Shown here one piece after another: positions 1-8,925 of a stretch of 64,000 bases of DNA; positions within the stretch are counted from its first letter, which is position 1; each line of letters opens with the position of its first letter. This DNA is from Bacteroidota bacterium (lineage in GTDB: Bacteria; Bacteroidota; Bacteroidia; Cytophagales; Cyclobacteriaceae), in contig JAFDYV010000004.1 of the NCBI GenBank assembly GCA_018267275.1, positions 372,001-436,000 of the forward strand. The letters run 5' to 3'. The notes below the pieces were generated by a model, which was not told the origin of the DNA, searched no databases, and was given only the letters and a program-made list of their open reading frames with translations. The position numbers and the translations under genes are program-made.

Positions 1-280
1 CATTTGGGTTAATGGCAATTACGGGAAATCCCTTAGCTGCATACTTGTCGTTCAGGGCAACAATGCGATCATTGTAGGCCTTTGAATACGGGCAAGTGTT
101 GCAATCGAAAATCACGATGTATCCCTGTGCGTCTTTAAAGTCGGCCAACGAAACCATTTTACCATCCACATTCTTCAGTTTGAAATCGGCCGCAGTCTCG
201 CCAATGTCATAACCATTTTTTACAGGCGCACCTGCCCAAGTAAATGCAACCAATACCAATAAAATCACCACACGTTTCAT
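1..280 (-). CDS. Thioredoxin-family (AhpC/TSA-redoxin) protein, 3' end cut by window edge
   Basis: Reading leftward from the ATG at 280, the frame stays open to the window edge, giving the first 93 residues. A short hydrophobic signal peptide (MKRVVILLVLVAF) is followed by a redoxin-type start, with the text GETAADFKLKNVDGK and then a CxxC-like centre DCNTCPYSK. This is the arrangement of Bacteroidota redoxin-domain proteins that are exported and act as thiol-disulfide or peroxide reductases. The C-terminal half lies outside the window, so the specific subfamily cannot be fixed. It is followed in the same direction by a second thioredoxin-fold gene whose stop lies 15 bases before this start, so the two probably form a pair handling extracytoplasmic thiols. 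Confidence 0.8.
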   Translation of the reverse strand, partial: MKRVVILLVLVAFTWAGAPVKNGYDIGETAADFKLKNVDGKMVSLADFKDAQGYIVIFDCNTCPYSKAYNDRIVALNDKYAAKGFPVIAINPN

Positions 281-294
281 ATAATTTTGTTTAG

Positions 295-780
295 TTATTT
301 TACCGCTTCTATTAACTTCTCCAACTGCCCCTCGCCTACTTCACCCTGCACAAATTGCCGCTTGTCTGTTTTTGGGTTGATGACCAGCGTGGCCGGCAGT
401 GCGCCCGACCAACGCTTCTCAATTTTATCAATCCAAGCATTGGGGTTATCTGCAGTTAGAAAGAGCACTTTTGATTCCAGCTTTTTTCTATCAATGAATC
501 GCTCTACTTTCGTGGGGTCGGGGTCTAAGTCGTAGTCCATACTTACAAGCAGCACTTCAACGTCTCCATTTTCTTTGTTCAGTTTTTCAAATAACGGAAG
601 CTCATGTATGCACGGAGCGCACCAAGTAGCCCAAAAATTTACAATCAATACCTTCCCGTCTTTCTCAGACAACCGTTTTTGAAATTGTTGTAACGTAACA
701 GCCTCGGCCTTTTGGGCGTTCGCGCATGCAGCCGACAAAAGCAAGGCGAAAATGACAAATAGATTGGTCTTTATTCTCAT
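295..780 (-). CDS. TlpA/ResA-like thiol-disulfide oxidoreductase, exported
   Basis: A 161-residue protein. I take the start at 780 (MRIKTNLFVIFALLLSAACA), which gives a signal peptide with a possible lipobox. The longer frame to 867 adds 29 residues before the hydrophobic segment that do not look like protein. The thioredoxin core has the text NFWATWCAPC with the WCAPC active site, followed by the cis-proline region GALPATLVINP. TlpA/ResA proteins reduce disulfides outside the cytoplasm, often for cytochrome maturation or envelope proteins. It is adjacent to another redoxin gene in the same orientation. The fold is certain; the substrate is not. Confidence 0.85.
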   Translation of the reverse strand: MRIKTNLFVIFALLLSAACANAQKAEAVTLQQFQKRLSEKDGKVLIVNFWATWCAPCIHELPLFEKLNKENGDVEVLLVSMDYDLDPDPTKVERFIDRKKLESKVLFLTADNPNAWIDKIEKRWSGALPATLVINPKTDKRQFVQGEVGEGQLEKLIEAVK

Positions 781-900
781 TGCGTGAAGTGCAAACCTAG
801 CCAAATTTAGTGGCGAATTTGCATGTAAGTTTGATGAAAGGTATTCGCCTAAATGCATAACTTTCAATTAGTTGCCGGAATCAGGAAATTCTTGAAAAAT

Positions 901-1019
901 TAATCCACAATTTTGAGTAGTTGTCAACATTACTGGATTGTTATCGTTTAACTATTTGATTATCAAATTAATAAACGCATTTTGGTTAATGTTTTCTTTG
1001 TGGATAATTGTGGAAACTA
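901..1019. other. AT-rich intergenic stretch with DnaA-box-like sites
   Basis: The gap of about 380 bases between the thioredoxin gene start (780) and the next stop (1161) holds no convincing gene. It is very AT-rich. It contains TAATCCACA at 901-909 (8 of 9 with the DnaA box TTATCCACA), a perfect box on the minus strand, TGTGGATAA, at 999-1007, and a weaker match TGTGGAAAC at 1010-1018. A short open frame here (982-1164) has no protein-like features. Single DnaA boxes are common by chance in AT-rich DNA, so an origin is only a possibility. Confidence 0.25.
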
Positions 1020-1160
1020 CAGCAAAGCAATACTTTCAAAAATGAAAATTGCCAGAAATTATAATTGCTTAATTTTCAAGAAAATAGAAAACAGAATGTC
1101 GCTGGAATCGGAGACAAAAAAGCTGATTAAAAGGCAGCAATCAGCCGGGCATATCATGCA

Positions 1161-1412
1161 TTAGGCTGCGTGCGAAGACTCAACCGACACCCTTTCGGAT
1201 TTCAATGAGACAGACTTTCCGGCCGGAAACATTTCTTGCCAAACCAAAAAATCTTTCACCAGCACACAATCGTTGAGCAGTACATCTGCTTTTAGTATGT
1301 TGATAACTTTTTGCTGATCGAATGTTCGCCAAAAAATTTGTCGCTCTTCTTCCGGCAACGTAGAAATTCGCACGTACTCAATTCCCCGAAAACGCTCCAC
1401 GGCAACTTTCAT
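1161..1412 (-). CDS. Small hypothetical protein (83 aa)
   Basis: Open frame from ATG 1412 to stop at 1161. The protein has no signal peptide or membrane segment. It reads like a genuine soluble protein, with alternating hydrophobic and charged residues (EYVRISTLPEEERQIFW, then a hydrophobic helix around VLVKDFLVWQEMF). I do not recognise the family. Its start lies about 105 bases from the divergent aminotransferase gene, so the two share a promoter region. The similar ORF overlapping the aminotransferase start in antisense is rejected. Confidence 0.6.
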   Translation of the reverse strand: MKVAVERFRGIEYVRISTLPEEERQIFWRTFDQQKVINILKADVLLNDCVLVKDFLVWQEMFPAGKSVSLKSERVSVESSHAA

Positions 1413-1517
1413 AGATTGTAGGTTACGTTACATGCATTACCGCCAGCCAAAAATGGTAACCCAAGTTTTTGAAATCTATCAAAAAGCTTATGTTTAGAAA
1501 TCTTTACCCCACAAGCT

Positions 1518-2663
1518 ATGCTATCACTACAGCGCTCTAAGTTTTCATTGACACGCGGCACCACATATTTGAACTGTGCGTATATGTCGCCTCTGCTAAA
1601 GAGCGTTGAAAAAGCTGGGATCAAAGGGATGTTGCGCAAACGAAGTCCATTTCAGGTTTCGCCTACGGATTTTTTTACAGAGACTGACACATTGCGCAGC
1701 GAATACGCCAGATTAATTGGTGTAAGGGATCCAAAGCGAATTGTGGTGATTCCCTCGGTATCTTATGGCATGGCTACCGTGGCTAAGAATGTCAAAATAT
1801 CGGCAGGAGATAATATCGTTGTGGCAGGGGAACAGTTTCCCAGTAACTATTACCCTTGGAAAAAACTATGCGATGAATGTCATGGCCATATCAAAACAGT
1901 GAATGCACCCGATGTAACTGCGCGCGGCCGGGTTTGGAACGAACTAATTTTAGATGCCATTGATAAGAAAACCAAAATGGTGGCACTTGGCCACGTTCAT
2001 TGGGCAGATGGCACTAAATTTCAATTAGAACAGATTCGCCAGCGCACACGCGATGTTGGGGCATTGCTAGTGATTGACGGTACGCAATCCATAGGTGCGC
2101 TGCCATTTGACGTTAATACCATTCAACCCGATGCACTTATTTGTGGTGGGTATAAGTGGCTTTTGGGTCCGTATTCCATTGGCTTGGCTTATTATGGTGA
2201 GTACTTCAGTGATGGAAAGCCACTAGAAGAAAATTGGATCAACCGATTGGACAGCGAGAATTTTGCAGGATTGGTTAGTTATCAAAGTCAGTACCAACCA
2301 GGTGCCTTACGATATGAGGTGGGAGAACACAGTAATTTTATTTTAGTGCCCATGATGTTGGCCGCTGTACGCCAGCTGTTGCAATGGGGGCCTGAAAACA
2401 TTCAAGGATATTGCGAATACGTTTCAAAAGAAGCTATCACGAAATTGCGCAGCCATGGGTTTTGGATAGAGGACGCTCAATACCGAGGACATCACTTGTT
2501 TGGAGTACGTATTGCAAAGCACCATGATTTAGAAAAGATAAAACAAAATCTTGCGAAGGCTAAGATATCTGTTTCCGTAAGGGGTAATGCTATTCGCGTT
2601 TCGCCACACTTGTACAACACCGCGCAAGAAATGATGCAGTTAGTGGCCGCACTTACTCGTTAG
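1518..2663 (+). CDS. Aminotransferase class V-fold PLP-dependent enzyme
   Basis: A 381-residue protein of the cysteine desulfurase/kynureninase-like fold type I. The PLP-binding pattern is clear: VIDGTQSIGALPFDV carries the aspartate that pairs with the pyridine nitrogen, and CGGYKWLLGP carries the Schiff-base lysine. The N-terminal LNCAYMSPL and the later RYEVGEHSNF match class V proteins annotated as selenocysteine lyase or isopenicillin epimerase-like. There is no obvious flexible Cys loop of SufS type, so a true desulfurase role is unlikely. The actual substrate is unknown. The 3' end overlaps the convergent acyltransferase gene by 11 bases. Confidence 0.85.
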   Translation: MLSLQRSKFSLTRGTTYLNCAYMSPLLKSVEKAGIKGMLRKRSPFQVSPTDFFTETDTLRSEYARLIGVRDPKRIVVIPSVSYGMATVAKNVKISAGDNIVVAGEQFPSNYYPWKKLCDECHGHIKTVNAPDVTARGRVWNELILDAIDKKTKMVALGHVHWADGTKFQLEQIRQRTRDVGALLVIDGTQSIGALPFDVNTIQPDALICGGYKWLLGPYSIGLAYYGEYFSDGKPLEENWINRLDSENFAGLVSYQSQYQPGALRYEVGEHSNFILVPMMLAAVRQLLQWGPENIQGYCEYVSKEAITKLRSHGFWIEDAQYRGHHLFGVRIAKHHDLEKIKQNLAKAKISVSVRGNAIRVSPHLYNTAQEMMQLVAALTR

Positions 2664-3501
2664 GCTGCCTCTTTTGCTTCCAACGCGCGTGCGACCAAAG
2701 CCAGTTTTCGGGTTGCTCGCGTATCAATCGCTCTACGTGTTGCACATAGTCTTCAATTACTTGATTATCTCCCTTTGCATAGGGCGGTGCGGTAAGCGGT
2801 ATTAGCTGAGCTTGGTAATGGCCACGTTGAACCTTTTTAATCGGTGCAAAAAAAACAGGATACTGCGTGAGAGCCGGTAGCTGACTTATGCCTTGAAAAA
2901 AAGCAGTTTCCTGCGAAAGGAATTTAGTCCAATACCGTTTTTCAAAAGTGGGAAACTGATCTGCCACATTTGCTACTGCACGCGTAATCGCTCTTCGTTT
3001 CACAGACTCCCTTGCCGTTTGCTGCCGTTCTATGCCGAATGCCCCAAACCGGGTGCGGGTAGCATCAGCAAACTTATCAAAGAGGTTACTCGATTGTTTT
3101 TGGTACACAAAATCAAGCGGCATGGGCAGATTGATACTGCCCGAAACCAGTAGCCACTCCCAATTAAATTGATGCGATGCCAGTAAAATCACTGACTGTT
3201 TTTTCTCCAGATACGGCATTAGTATTTCAGGGTTCTGCCAATGCATGCGCTTGGTAAGCTCCGTTTTAGTGATGGTTAGAAGTTTCAACGTCTCCACACC
3301 GTAATCGCACAAGCATGAATAAAAATCTCTCTCAATTTTTTTCAATTCGAATTCTGACTTTTCGGGGAAGGAGTTACGCAAATTGCTCCACACAATTGCT
3401 CTTCTGTATTTGATGAGGCGATAACTCACAAAGAAAAGGAAATCAGAAATCCTGTAAAGCACCGAAAAGGGTAAATAAGAAATCAATCGCAAGAAAAGCA
3501 T
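2653..3501 (-). CDS. LpxL/HtrB-family lysophospholipid (lipid A) acyltransferase
   Basis: A 282-residue protein starting at ATG 3501; the TTG at 3507 would add two residues. A hydrophobic N-terminus (MLFLRLISYLPFSVLYRISD) anchors it at the inner membrane. The text NLRNSFPEKS and VILLASHQFNWEW matches the HtrB/LpxL acyltransferase domain, in which H-x4-E is the catalytic pair. A later block, WSHARWKQKRQ, is the typical C-terminus with W-x2-RRF/WK. These enzymes add secondary acyl chains to lipid A, or in Bacteroidota sometimes to other lipids. Convergent overlap with the aminotransferase gene. Confidence 0.88.
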   Translation of the reverse strand: MLFLRLISYLPFSVLYRISDFLFFVSYRLIKYRRAIVWSNLRNSFPEKSEFELKKIERDFYSCLCDYGVETLKLLTITKTELTKRMHWQNPEILMPYLEKKQSVILLASHQFNWEWLLVSGSINLPMPLDFVYQKQSSNLFDKFADATRTRFGAFGIERQQTARESVKRRAITRAVANVADQFPTFEKRYWTKFLSQETAFFQGISQLPALTQYPVFFAPIKKVQRGHYQAQLIPLTAPPYAKGDNQVIEDYVQHVERLIREQPENWLWSHARWKQKRQPNE

Positions 3502-3534
3502 GTGCAAAATTAATTGAAGGTTTAATTACTTTTG
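3501..3534 (+). promoter_or_regulatory. Bacteroidota-type promoter for the SDR gene
   Basis: TACTTTTG at 3527-3534 fits the -7 consensus TAnnTTTG of the Bacteroidota primary sigma factor. A TGTG at 3501-3504 lies 22 bases upstream as a weak -33 box. Transcription would begin about 15 bases before the ATG at 3554. The -33 box overlaps the start of the divergent acyltransferase gene. Confidence 0.45.
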
Positions 3535-3553
3535 TCCGCATTTAATACGGAAT

Positions 3554-4360
3554 ATGAAAGACAAAGTTGTAATCATTACGGGTGGCTCTTCTGGGATCGG
3601 CAAGGCATTGGCTGAGGTGTTTAGCCAGCGTGGGTCAAAAGTATTGATTACGGGCAGGAACAAAGAAGATCTTTTAAATGCCCAACAAAACTTAAAAGCA
3701 AAAGGTTTGGAGGTAGCAGTTTTTCAGGCAGATGTGAGCACCGAAAATGACAACCGAATGATGGTGGAAGAGGCCTTGCGATTGTTCGGCCGCATTGATA
3801 TACTGATCAATAATGCCGGCATTTCGATGCGCGCCCTTTTCGAGGACTTCTCGTTAGACGCATTTCGAAAGGTAATGGATATTAATTTTTACGGCACTGT
3901 GTATGCTACCCGTTATGCGCTGCCACATATCATACAAAAAAAAGGATCGGTGGTAGGCATTTCTTCTATCAATGGCAAAAGATCTACCCCGGCAAGGTCG
4001 GCCTACTCTGCCTCTAAGTTTGCGATGGAAGGGTTTTTGGAAACCTTGCGTACCGAAGTAATGAAACGTGGCGTGCATGTGTTGGTGGTGAGCCCTGGTT
4101 TCACGGCATCGAACATTCGTAAACGGTCACTCACCAAAGACGGCACCCCGCAGGGCGATTCGCCCAGAAAAGAAAACGAGATGATGACGGCAGAAGCAGT
4201 CGCCAATCAAGTGTATCGCGCAGTAGTAACGCGCAAGCGAGACGTGACGCTCACCCTCAAAGGGAAACTGGCGGTTTGGATCAACAAATGGTGGCCTAGC
4301 CTTGCGGACAAACTGGTATACAACGAACTGGCGAAAGAACCGGATTCACCATTGAAGTAA
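3554..4360 (+). CDS. Short-chain dehydrogenase/reductase (SDR), classical type
   Basis: A 268-residue NAD(P)-dependent oxidoreductase. It has the cofactor glycine motif TGGSSGIGKA near residue 10, NNAGIS near 90, the catalytic serine in GISSINGKRS and the YSASKFAMEG motif with Tyr and Lys. The basic RNKED after beta 2 suggests NADP preference. The C-terminal stretch with AVWINKWWPSLADKLVY is hydrophobic, as in SDRs acting on lipids or sphingoid bases, but the substrate cannot be read from the sequence. radA follows 12 bases downstream and may be co-transcribed. Confidence 0.9.
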   Translation: MKDKVVIITGGSSGIGKALAEVFSQRGSKVLITGRNKEDLLNAQQNLKAKGLEVAVFQADVSTENDNRMMVEEALRLFGRIDILINNAGISMRALFEDFSLDAFRKVMDINFYGTVYATRYALPHIIQKKGSVVGISSINGKRSTPARSAYSASKFAMEGFLETLRTEVMKRGVHVLVVSPGFTASNIRKRSLTKDGTPQGDSPRKENEMMTAEAVANQVYRAVVTRKRDVTLTLKGKLAVWINKWWPSLADKLVYNELAKEPDSPLK

Positions 4361-4372
4361 CATTCCATATTA

Positions 4373-5758
4373 ATGTCAAAGTCTAAAACGTCTTTCTTCT
4401 GCCAGGCTTGTGGCTACGAATCAGCCAAGTGGCTGGGCAAGTGCCCGTCTTGCAATGCGTGGAACTCGTTTGTCGAAGAGACACTAACTTCCGACAAAGC
4501 ATCAAAGAATGACTGGCGCAGCGAAGGAAGCAAAACCAAGGTTGAGAGGCCGCGGAAGCTGAATGAAATCGAAAAATCGACTGAAGAGAGAATCAATACC
4601 ACTGACTCAGAACTAAACCGTGTGCTGGGTGGCGGCATTGTGCCTGGTTCTTTAATCTTAATTGGCGGAGAGCCGGGCATTGGCAAATCAACGCTGATGT
4701 TGCAGGTGGCGCTGTCTTTGCAGAAGTGGAAAGTGCTTTATATCTCTGGCGAAGAAAGCGACCAGCAAATAAAAATGAGGGCCGAGCGATTGAACCCAGG
4801 GCTTCAAAAGCACGACAACTTTTACATCATTACCGAAACGAACACGCGTAACATCTTTTTGGCGATTGAGGAATTACAACCGCAGCTCTTGATTGTCGAT
4901 TCGATTCAAACCTTGCACTCTAGCCAGTTAGATTCGGTGGCCGGCAGCGTAGGTCAAGTTCGGCAATGCGCTGCCGAACTGATGCGTTTTGCCAAAGAAA
5001 CGAATACACCTGCTTTTCTAGTAGGTCATATCACAAAAGACGGCATGTTGGCAGGCCCAAAAGTATTGGAACACATGGTGGACACTGTACTACAATTTGA
5101 GGGAGACCGGCATTTGGCGTACCGTATTTTACGAACTACCAAAAATCGCTTTGGCTCAACCTCTGAGATTGGCATCTATGAAATGCTGAGCAACGGACTC
5201 CGGCAGGTTTCAAATCCTTCAGAAATTTTGATTTCACAGAAGGATGGAAATTTGAGTGGTGCGACCATTGGCGCCACTATTGAAGGGAACAGACCGCTGC
5301 TAATAGAAATTCAATCGTTGGTGAGCCCTGCTTCGTATGGTACCCCGCAACGCACACCCACGGGTTTCGACCAAAAGCGGTTGAACATGTTGCTGGCCGT
5401 GCTTGAAAAGCGCTGCGGTTTCCGCATGGGCACACAAGATGTTTTTTTGAATATGGCTGGCGGAATAAGCGTGGAAGATCCAGCCATCGATTTAGCAATC
5501 TGCATTTCAATTGTGTCGTCACTAGAAGAAATACCGGTTTCAGACAAAATTTGTTTTGCTGCGGAGGTCGGTTTAGGTGGCGAGTTGCGTGCGGTGAACC
5601 GCGTGGAGCAACGAATCTCAGAGGCTGAAAAATTGGGGTTTAGCCAAATCTACATTTCTAAGTTTGGACAAAAGCCAGCTGATTTGAAGAAGGGAAACAT
5701 TGAAGTAAAAGCATTTGGCAAAATAGGTGAGGTATTAAAAGACTTGTTTGGAAAATAA
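4373..5758 (+). CDS. radA: DNA repair protein RadA (Sms)
   Basis: A 461-residue protein, the usual length for RadA. It begins with a four-cysteine zinc finger (CQACGYES ... CPSCNAW). A RecA-like ATPase follows, with Walker A GGEPGIGKST, Walker B LLIVDSIQT and the RadA-specific KNRFG motif. The C-terminal third is a Lon protease-like domain (DVFLNMAGGISVEDPAIDLA ...) without the catalytic serine-lysine function. RadA drives branch migration during homologous recombination and stalled-fork repair. The gene ends against a 12-bp stem terminator shared with the convergent lipoprotein gene. Confidence 0.96.
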   Translation: MSKSKTSFFCQACGYESAKWLGKCPSCNAWNSFVEETLTSDKASKNDWRSEGSKTKVERPRKLNEIEKSTEERINTTDSELNRVLGGGIVPGSLILIGGEPGIGKSTLMLQVALSLQKWKVLYISGEESDQQIKMRAERLNPGLQKHDNFYIITETNTRNIFLAIEELQPQLLIVDSIQTLHSSQLDSVAGSVGQVRQCAAELMRFAKETNTPAFLVGHITKDGMLAGPKVLEHMVDTVLQFEGDRHLAYRILRTTKNRFGSTSEIGIYEMLSNGLRQVSNPSEILISQKDGNLSGATIGATIEGNRPLLIEIQSLVSPASYGTPQRTPTGFDQKRLNMLLAVLEKRCGFRMGTQDVFLNMAGGISVEDPAIDLAICISIVSSLEEIPVSDKICFAAEVGLGGELRAVNRVEQRISEAEKLGFSQIYISKFGQKPADLKKGNIEVKAFGKIGEVLKDLFGK

Positions 5759-5770
5759 AAAATTGCGCGG

Positions 5771-5806
5771 TGGTGTCTTGGGCATAAAAAATCACCCAAG
5801 ACACCA
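5771..5806. terminator. Bidirectional hairpin terminator between radA and the lipoprotein gene
   Basis: TGGTGTCTTGGG at 5771-5782 is the exact reverse complement of CCCAAGACACCA at 5795-5806, leaving a 12-base A-rich loop. It sits in the 62-base gap between two convergent genes and can serve both. Confidence 0.8.
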
Positions 5807-5820
5807 GCACGCACAAGAAA

Positions 5821-6450
5821 CTACTGCACGTTCAACACAAAAGTCATATCGAAGTCCGTCTCGCCTGTGTTCGCGTCAGACGTGTTGGTTTTCAAACCCG
5901 GCTGGTGTTTCAACAACACACGAAAATTGCTGTTGATTGTACCGGTTGGATTTGCTGTGGTCCATGTGGTAGTCAAACCTAAGTTTCTACCGTTTGTGTC
6001 TTTTGAATTTGCTCCCCCAGTGTAATTCATTGCATCATTTGGATTGTCGATATTACCATTGCCTGTCGGGCTAGCGAATACATCGTTAGTCCAAGAGAAG
6101 TAGAACTGATGTTCGTCCCCTTCTTCCTCCACTTCTTCAGATATATCGTATGCGGGATCAGTCGGCTGCGCCAAGCCATTGATCAACGATATCGTCATTA
6201 CGTAAGTCTTGTTCTTGACCAGGTTAATAGGGCCATCTACACGGATGGGTTGTGCCCCTTGGTTATCTGGATCAGTAGCGGTAACGGTCACTGCGGCTGA
6301 GCCATCAGAGGGTGTAAAAACAAGTGTAGCCTTGGTAATGAGCTCTGGCGTATCTTCTTTTTTTGGGTCCTCTTTGCTGCAACCTGCCAACAATAACACT
6401 GCGGCAATCATGGTAATAGAAGCGAATGATTTAAGAATTGTTTTGTTCAT
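5821..6450 (-). CDS. Hypothetical lipoprotein downstream of the TonB receptor
   Basis: A 209-residue protein, started at ATG 6450 because MNKTILKSFASITMIAAVLLLAGC is a clean lipoprotein signal with the lipobox LLAGC; the longer frame to 6477 adds nine residues before it. After the lipid-anchored cysteine comes a charged linker (SKEDPKKEDTPE) and a beta-rich domain (TLVFTPSDGSAAVTVTATD and an acidic patch SEEVEEEGDEHQFYFSW). No enzyme motif is visible. It lies 14 bases after the TonB receptor stop, so it is probably a surface or periplasmic lipoprotein partner of that receptor, as is common for paired receptor/lipoprotein loci in this phylum. Confidence 0.75.
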   Translation of the reverse strand: MNKTILKSFASITMIAAVLLLAGCSKEDPKKEDTPELITKATLVFTPSDGSAAVTVTATDPDNQGAQPIRVDGPINLVKNKTYVMTISLINGLAQPTDPAYDISEEVEEEGDEHQFYFSWTNDVFASPTGNGNIDNPNDAMNYTGGANSKDTNGRNLGLTTTWTTANPTGTINSNFRVLLKHQPGLKTNTSDANTGETDFDMTFVLNVQ

Positions 6451-6464
6451 AAAGATTATGGTTT

Positions 6465-8870
6465 TTAGAATGTACATTTTAATAAGATTGAAAAATTGCT
6501 ACCCAACTCATCAGCAAAATATCGCAACCGGTTGGTGTAGTTGCGATACGCGGTATTGAAAAGGTTATCGGCCGAAAGGCGGAAATCGTATTTGACTTTT
6601 TGAGAGCGAACGCTGAAACCGGTTGATAAGTTGACCAACCAATAGGCCGCAGGCGCATCCATAAAATCAAAGTTGCGTTTGTCGTTGGCAAAAAGGTCAG
6701 TGCCAGCTTCATTGGCTTCATTAATTTGCCGCACACTCAACAATCTTGGTGCACGGTGCTGGCGGTCTGTAAAAAGGATTCGTGCTTCCGCATAAAAACC
6801 TTTTAACTTCATTCGTTCAAATGCCTCCCAACGAAATACAGTTTCGTAGCGATTGGCGGGAATGAAAACTAGAAAGTCATTGTTTTTCTCATCTGTTGCT
6901 TTCAACAAAGATACTTTCGGGGACACCATCATATGAGGGCTCGGTCGCCATTCCATCATCAAATCTGCACCAAAAAAAGAGGCATCGGTTTGGGTGTAAC
7001 GAAAATAAGGATACACACCGCGCACTGTTTGCGTGACGCCTGTAGGTCGCAGGTAGATGTAGTTGAAGATGTAATTTACATATCCCGTGGCTTCCCAAAG
7101 TAGTTTTCGGTTTTTTACGCGGTAGGTACTCACCCATTTTAGAGCCTGCTCATTCTTGAAGTTGGAGTTCTTGATATCTATCACTTCGTTGGTTTGTTCG
7201 TTGAGCAACAAACCATACTCAATCGCAGCAGCGCTTTGGTGCGTGCCCAAACTATATAACTCGGCCACATGAGGTGGCCGCCATGCGCTGCTGACTGATG
7301 ACGAAAAACTCTTCCCGGTGCGAAAACTGTAATTGCCACCCAGGGTTGCACTCACGTTTTGAAAGAGCAGGCTGCTGGTGTATAATTCATTCTTAAAGTC
7401 GAAGCCTGCCACGGAGTACGACCGGTAGTCATAACGAAGACCTGCATTGAGCATCAACTTCACCCATTCCTTTTTTATGATCCCATAAATGCCGCCTGAG
7501 AAGTTATCGTAGTTGGGAATAAATGGTATCCGCTGCGTGCCCGGAATATTGTTGTTGCTTTGTGCCATCATAGACGCACCAAACGTTGTGTGTAAGGTGT
7601 TGCTTTGCGAAATGTTCTCTCGCTCTACATCAAGCGTGTGCGTGGTTAACACTAGGTCGATAACTGGTCGTTTTGAAAGACCCCCTATTCTTTGATCAAA
7701 CTCCTGGCGCGCGTTGTGCTGCATACCGTAGTTCATACGCCAAAAGGTGGTTCCCGACTTCAACTCAGCACTTAGCTTGAATAAGTTGTGCCGCACGTCT
7801 TGACGCGGTTCACCAATTGAATGGCTGAATGGCAACGTTCCTTGTGGTGGCTCGCGTTCGGTAGCCACCAATAAGTCGTTGATGTTCCCAACAGCCGCCC
7901 CACGCAAAATTCCGAGCTCGGTTTGAAAGTGGCTGAAGAACGCTTCCAACTTTACCTTTTCTGTTTGGTAACCAGTGGCGACAGAAAAATCTGTTTCACT
8001 TAAACCAGTGTTGGTAAGCTGATAAGTAGGTGCATGAAAATCTCCTGCGCGCTTTGGTGTGCCCTGTAGGCGCCAGCCAAAACCGGCAAGGTTCTTCAAG
8101 CCACCCTCCAGCATACCCGAAACGGTACCCATTCTGCCGTTGCTTTGCGCGATGGTTTGGAACGCTCCACCCAGTTTATTTATACGTGGCAAATTGGGTG
8201 GGTTCACTATGATCACGCCACCCAAAGCATCCGTGCCATACTTAATGGCGCTCGCGTCTTTTACCACTACAATATTGCTGGCGATAAACGGATCTATTTC
8301 GGGTGCATGCTCAGCTCCCCATTGTTGCCCCTCTTGCCTAATGCCGTGATTCAAAATCAACACACGCTGGCTGTGTACACCATGTATCACGGGTTTAAAA
8401 ATTCCGGGGCCTGCCTGGATTGCGTTTACGCCAGGTACATCTTTCAATGTTTCACCCAATGTTTTTCCCGCGTTGGCCTCTAAAATCTTTTCATTTACCA
8501 CCGAAAAATTCTGTGCCGTTTCTGTTTTCTCGGCAACTGTTTCAATCACCACTTCATCTAGTTCTTGCTGATCAGGTTGCAAGTGGATATCCAGAGAGCG
8601 ATCTGCGGACACTTTCTCGCTCACCGCGCGATAGCCCAAGAACCGAACCACCAGCTGGTGAAATTTGGCACATGTAACTTCGACCGAAAAAGTGCCATCC
8701 GGCTGCGACACGGTGGCCACCCCATCCACCGACACAAAGGCATTGGACAGTGGCGCATCCGCTTCATCCCACACCCGGCCTTTTACCAACTCTTTGCAAG
8801 TAGTTTGTGACCATAAGCATAGTGGAGCCAATGAAAAAAGTAAACAGAAAAGCAGGTGTTGCTTTTGCAC
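6465..8870 (-). CDS. TonB-dependent outer-membrane receptor, probable metal (zinc-type) uptake
   Basis: An 801-residue receptor. The start is GTG at 8870; no in-frame ATG lies upstream before a stop, and the GTG begins a signal peptide ending in SQ. Residues about 25-105 form a carboxypeptidase-regulatory-like beta domain (VKGRVWDEADAPLSNAFVSV). The plug follows, with text such as NHGIRQEGQQWGAEHAPEID and KYGTDALGGVI, a pattern I associate with ZnuD-like metal receptors. A 22-strand barrel ends in ILLKCTF with a terminal aromatic residue. The His/Cys-rich secreted protein upstream supports metal transport. The zinc assignment is inference. Confidence 0.85.
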   Translation of the reverse strand: MQKQHLLFCLLFSLAPLCLWSQTTCKELVKGRVWDEADAPLSNAFVSVDGVATVSQPDGTFSVEVTCAKFHQLVVRFLGYRAVSEKVSADRSLDIHLQPDQQELDEVVIETVAEKTETAQNFSVVNEKILEANAGKTLGETLKDVPGVNAIQAGPGIFKPVIHGVHSQRVLILNHGIRQEGQQWGAEHAPEIDPFIASNIVVVKDASAIKYGTDALGGVIIVNPPNLPRINKLGGAFQTIAQSNGRMGTVSGMLEGGLKNLAGFGWRLQGTPKRAGDFHAPTYQLTNTGLSETDFSVATGYQTEKVKLEAFFSHFQTELGILRGAAVGNINDLLVATEREPPQGTLPFSHSIGEPRQDVRHNLFKLSAELKSGTTFWRMNYGMQHNARQEFDQRIGGLSKRPVIDLVLTTHTLDVERENISQSNTLHTTFGASMMAQSNNNIPGTQRIPFIPNYDNFSGGIYGIIKKEWVKLMLNAGLRYDYRSYSVAGFDFKNELYTSSLLFQNVSATLGGNYSFRTGKSFSSSVSSAWRPPHVAELYSLGTHQSAAAIEYGLLLNEQTNEVIDIKNSNFKNEQALKWVSTYRVKNRKLLWEATGYVNYIFNYIYLRPTGVTQTVRGVYPYFRYTQTDASFFGADLMMEWRPSPHMMVSPKVSLLKATDEKNNDFLVFIPANRYETVFRWEAFERMKLKGFYAEARILFTDRQHRAPRLLSVRQINEANEAGTDLFANDKRNFDFMDAPAAYWLVNLSTGFSVRSQKVKYDFRLSADNLFNTAYRNYTNRLRYFADELGSNFSILLKCTF

Positions 8871-8925
8871 AGAATGTGTTTTTAATGGATAGTTGATTGA
8901 TCACGCGATATGCGTGCAAGAAGAA

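Noticed and set aside
982..1164. Short forward frame MVNVFFVDN...
   Set aside because: Lies in AT-rich spacer, has no protein-like motif, no upstream promoter and overlaps the next gene's stop region.
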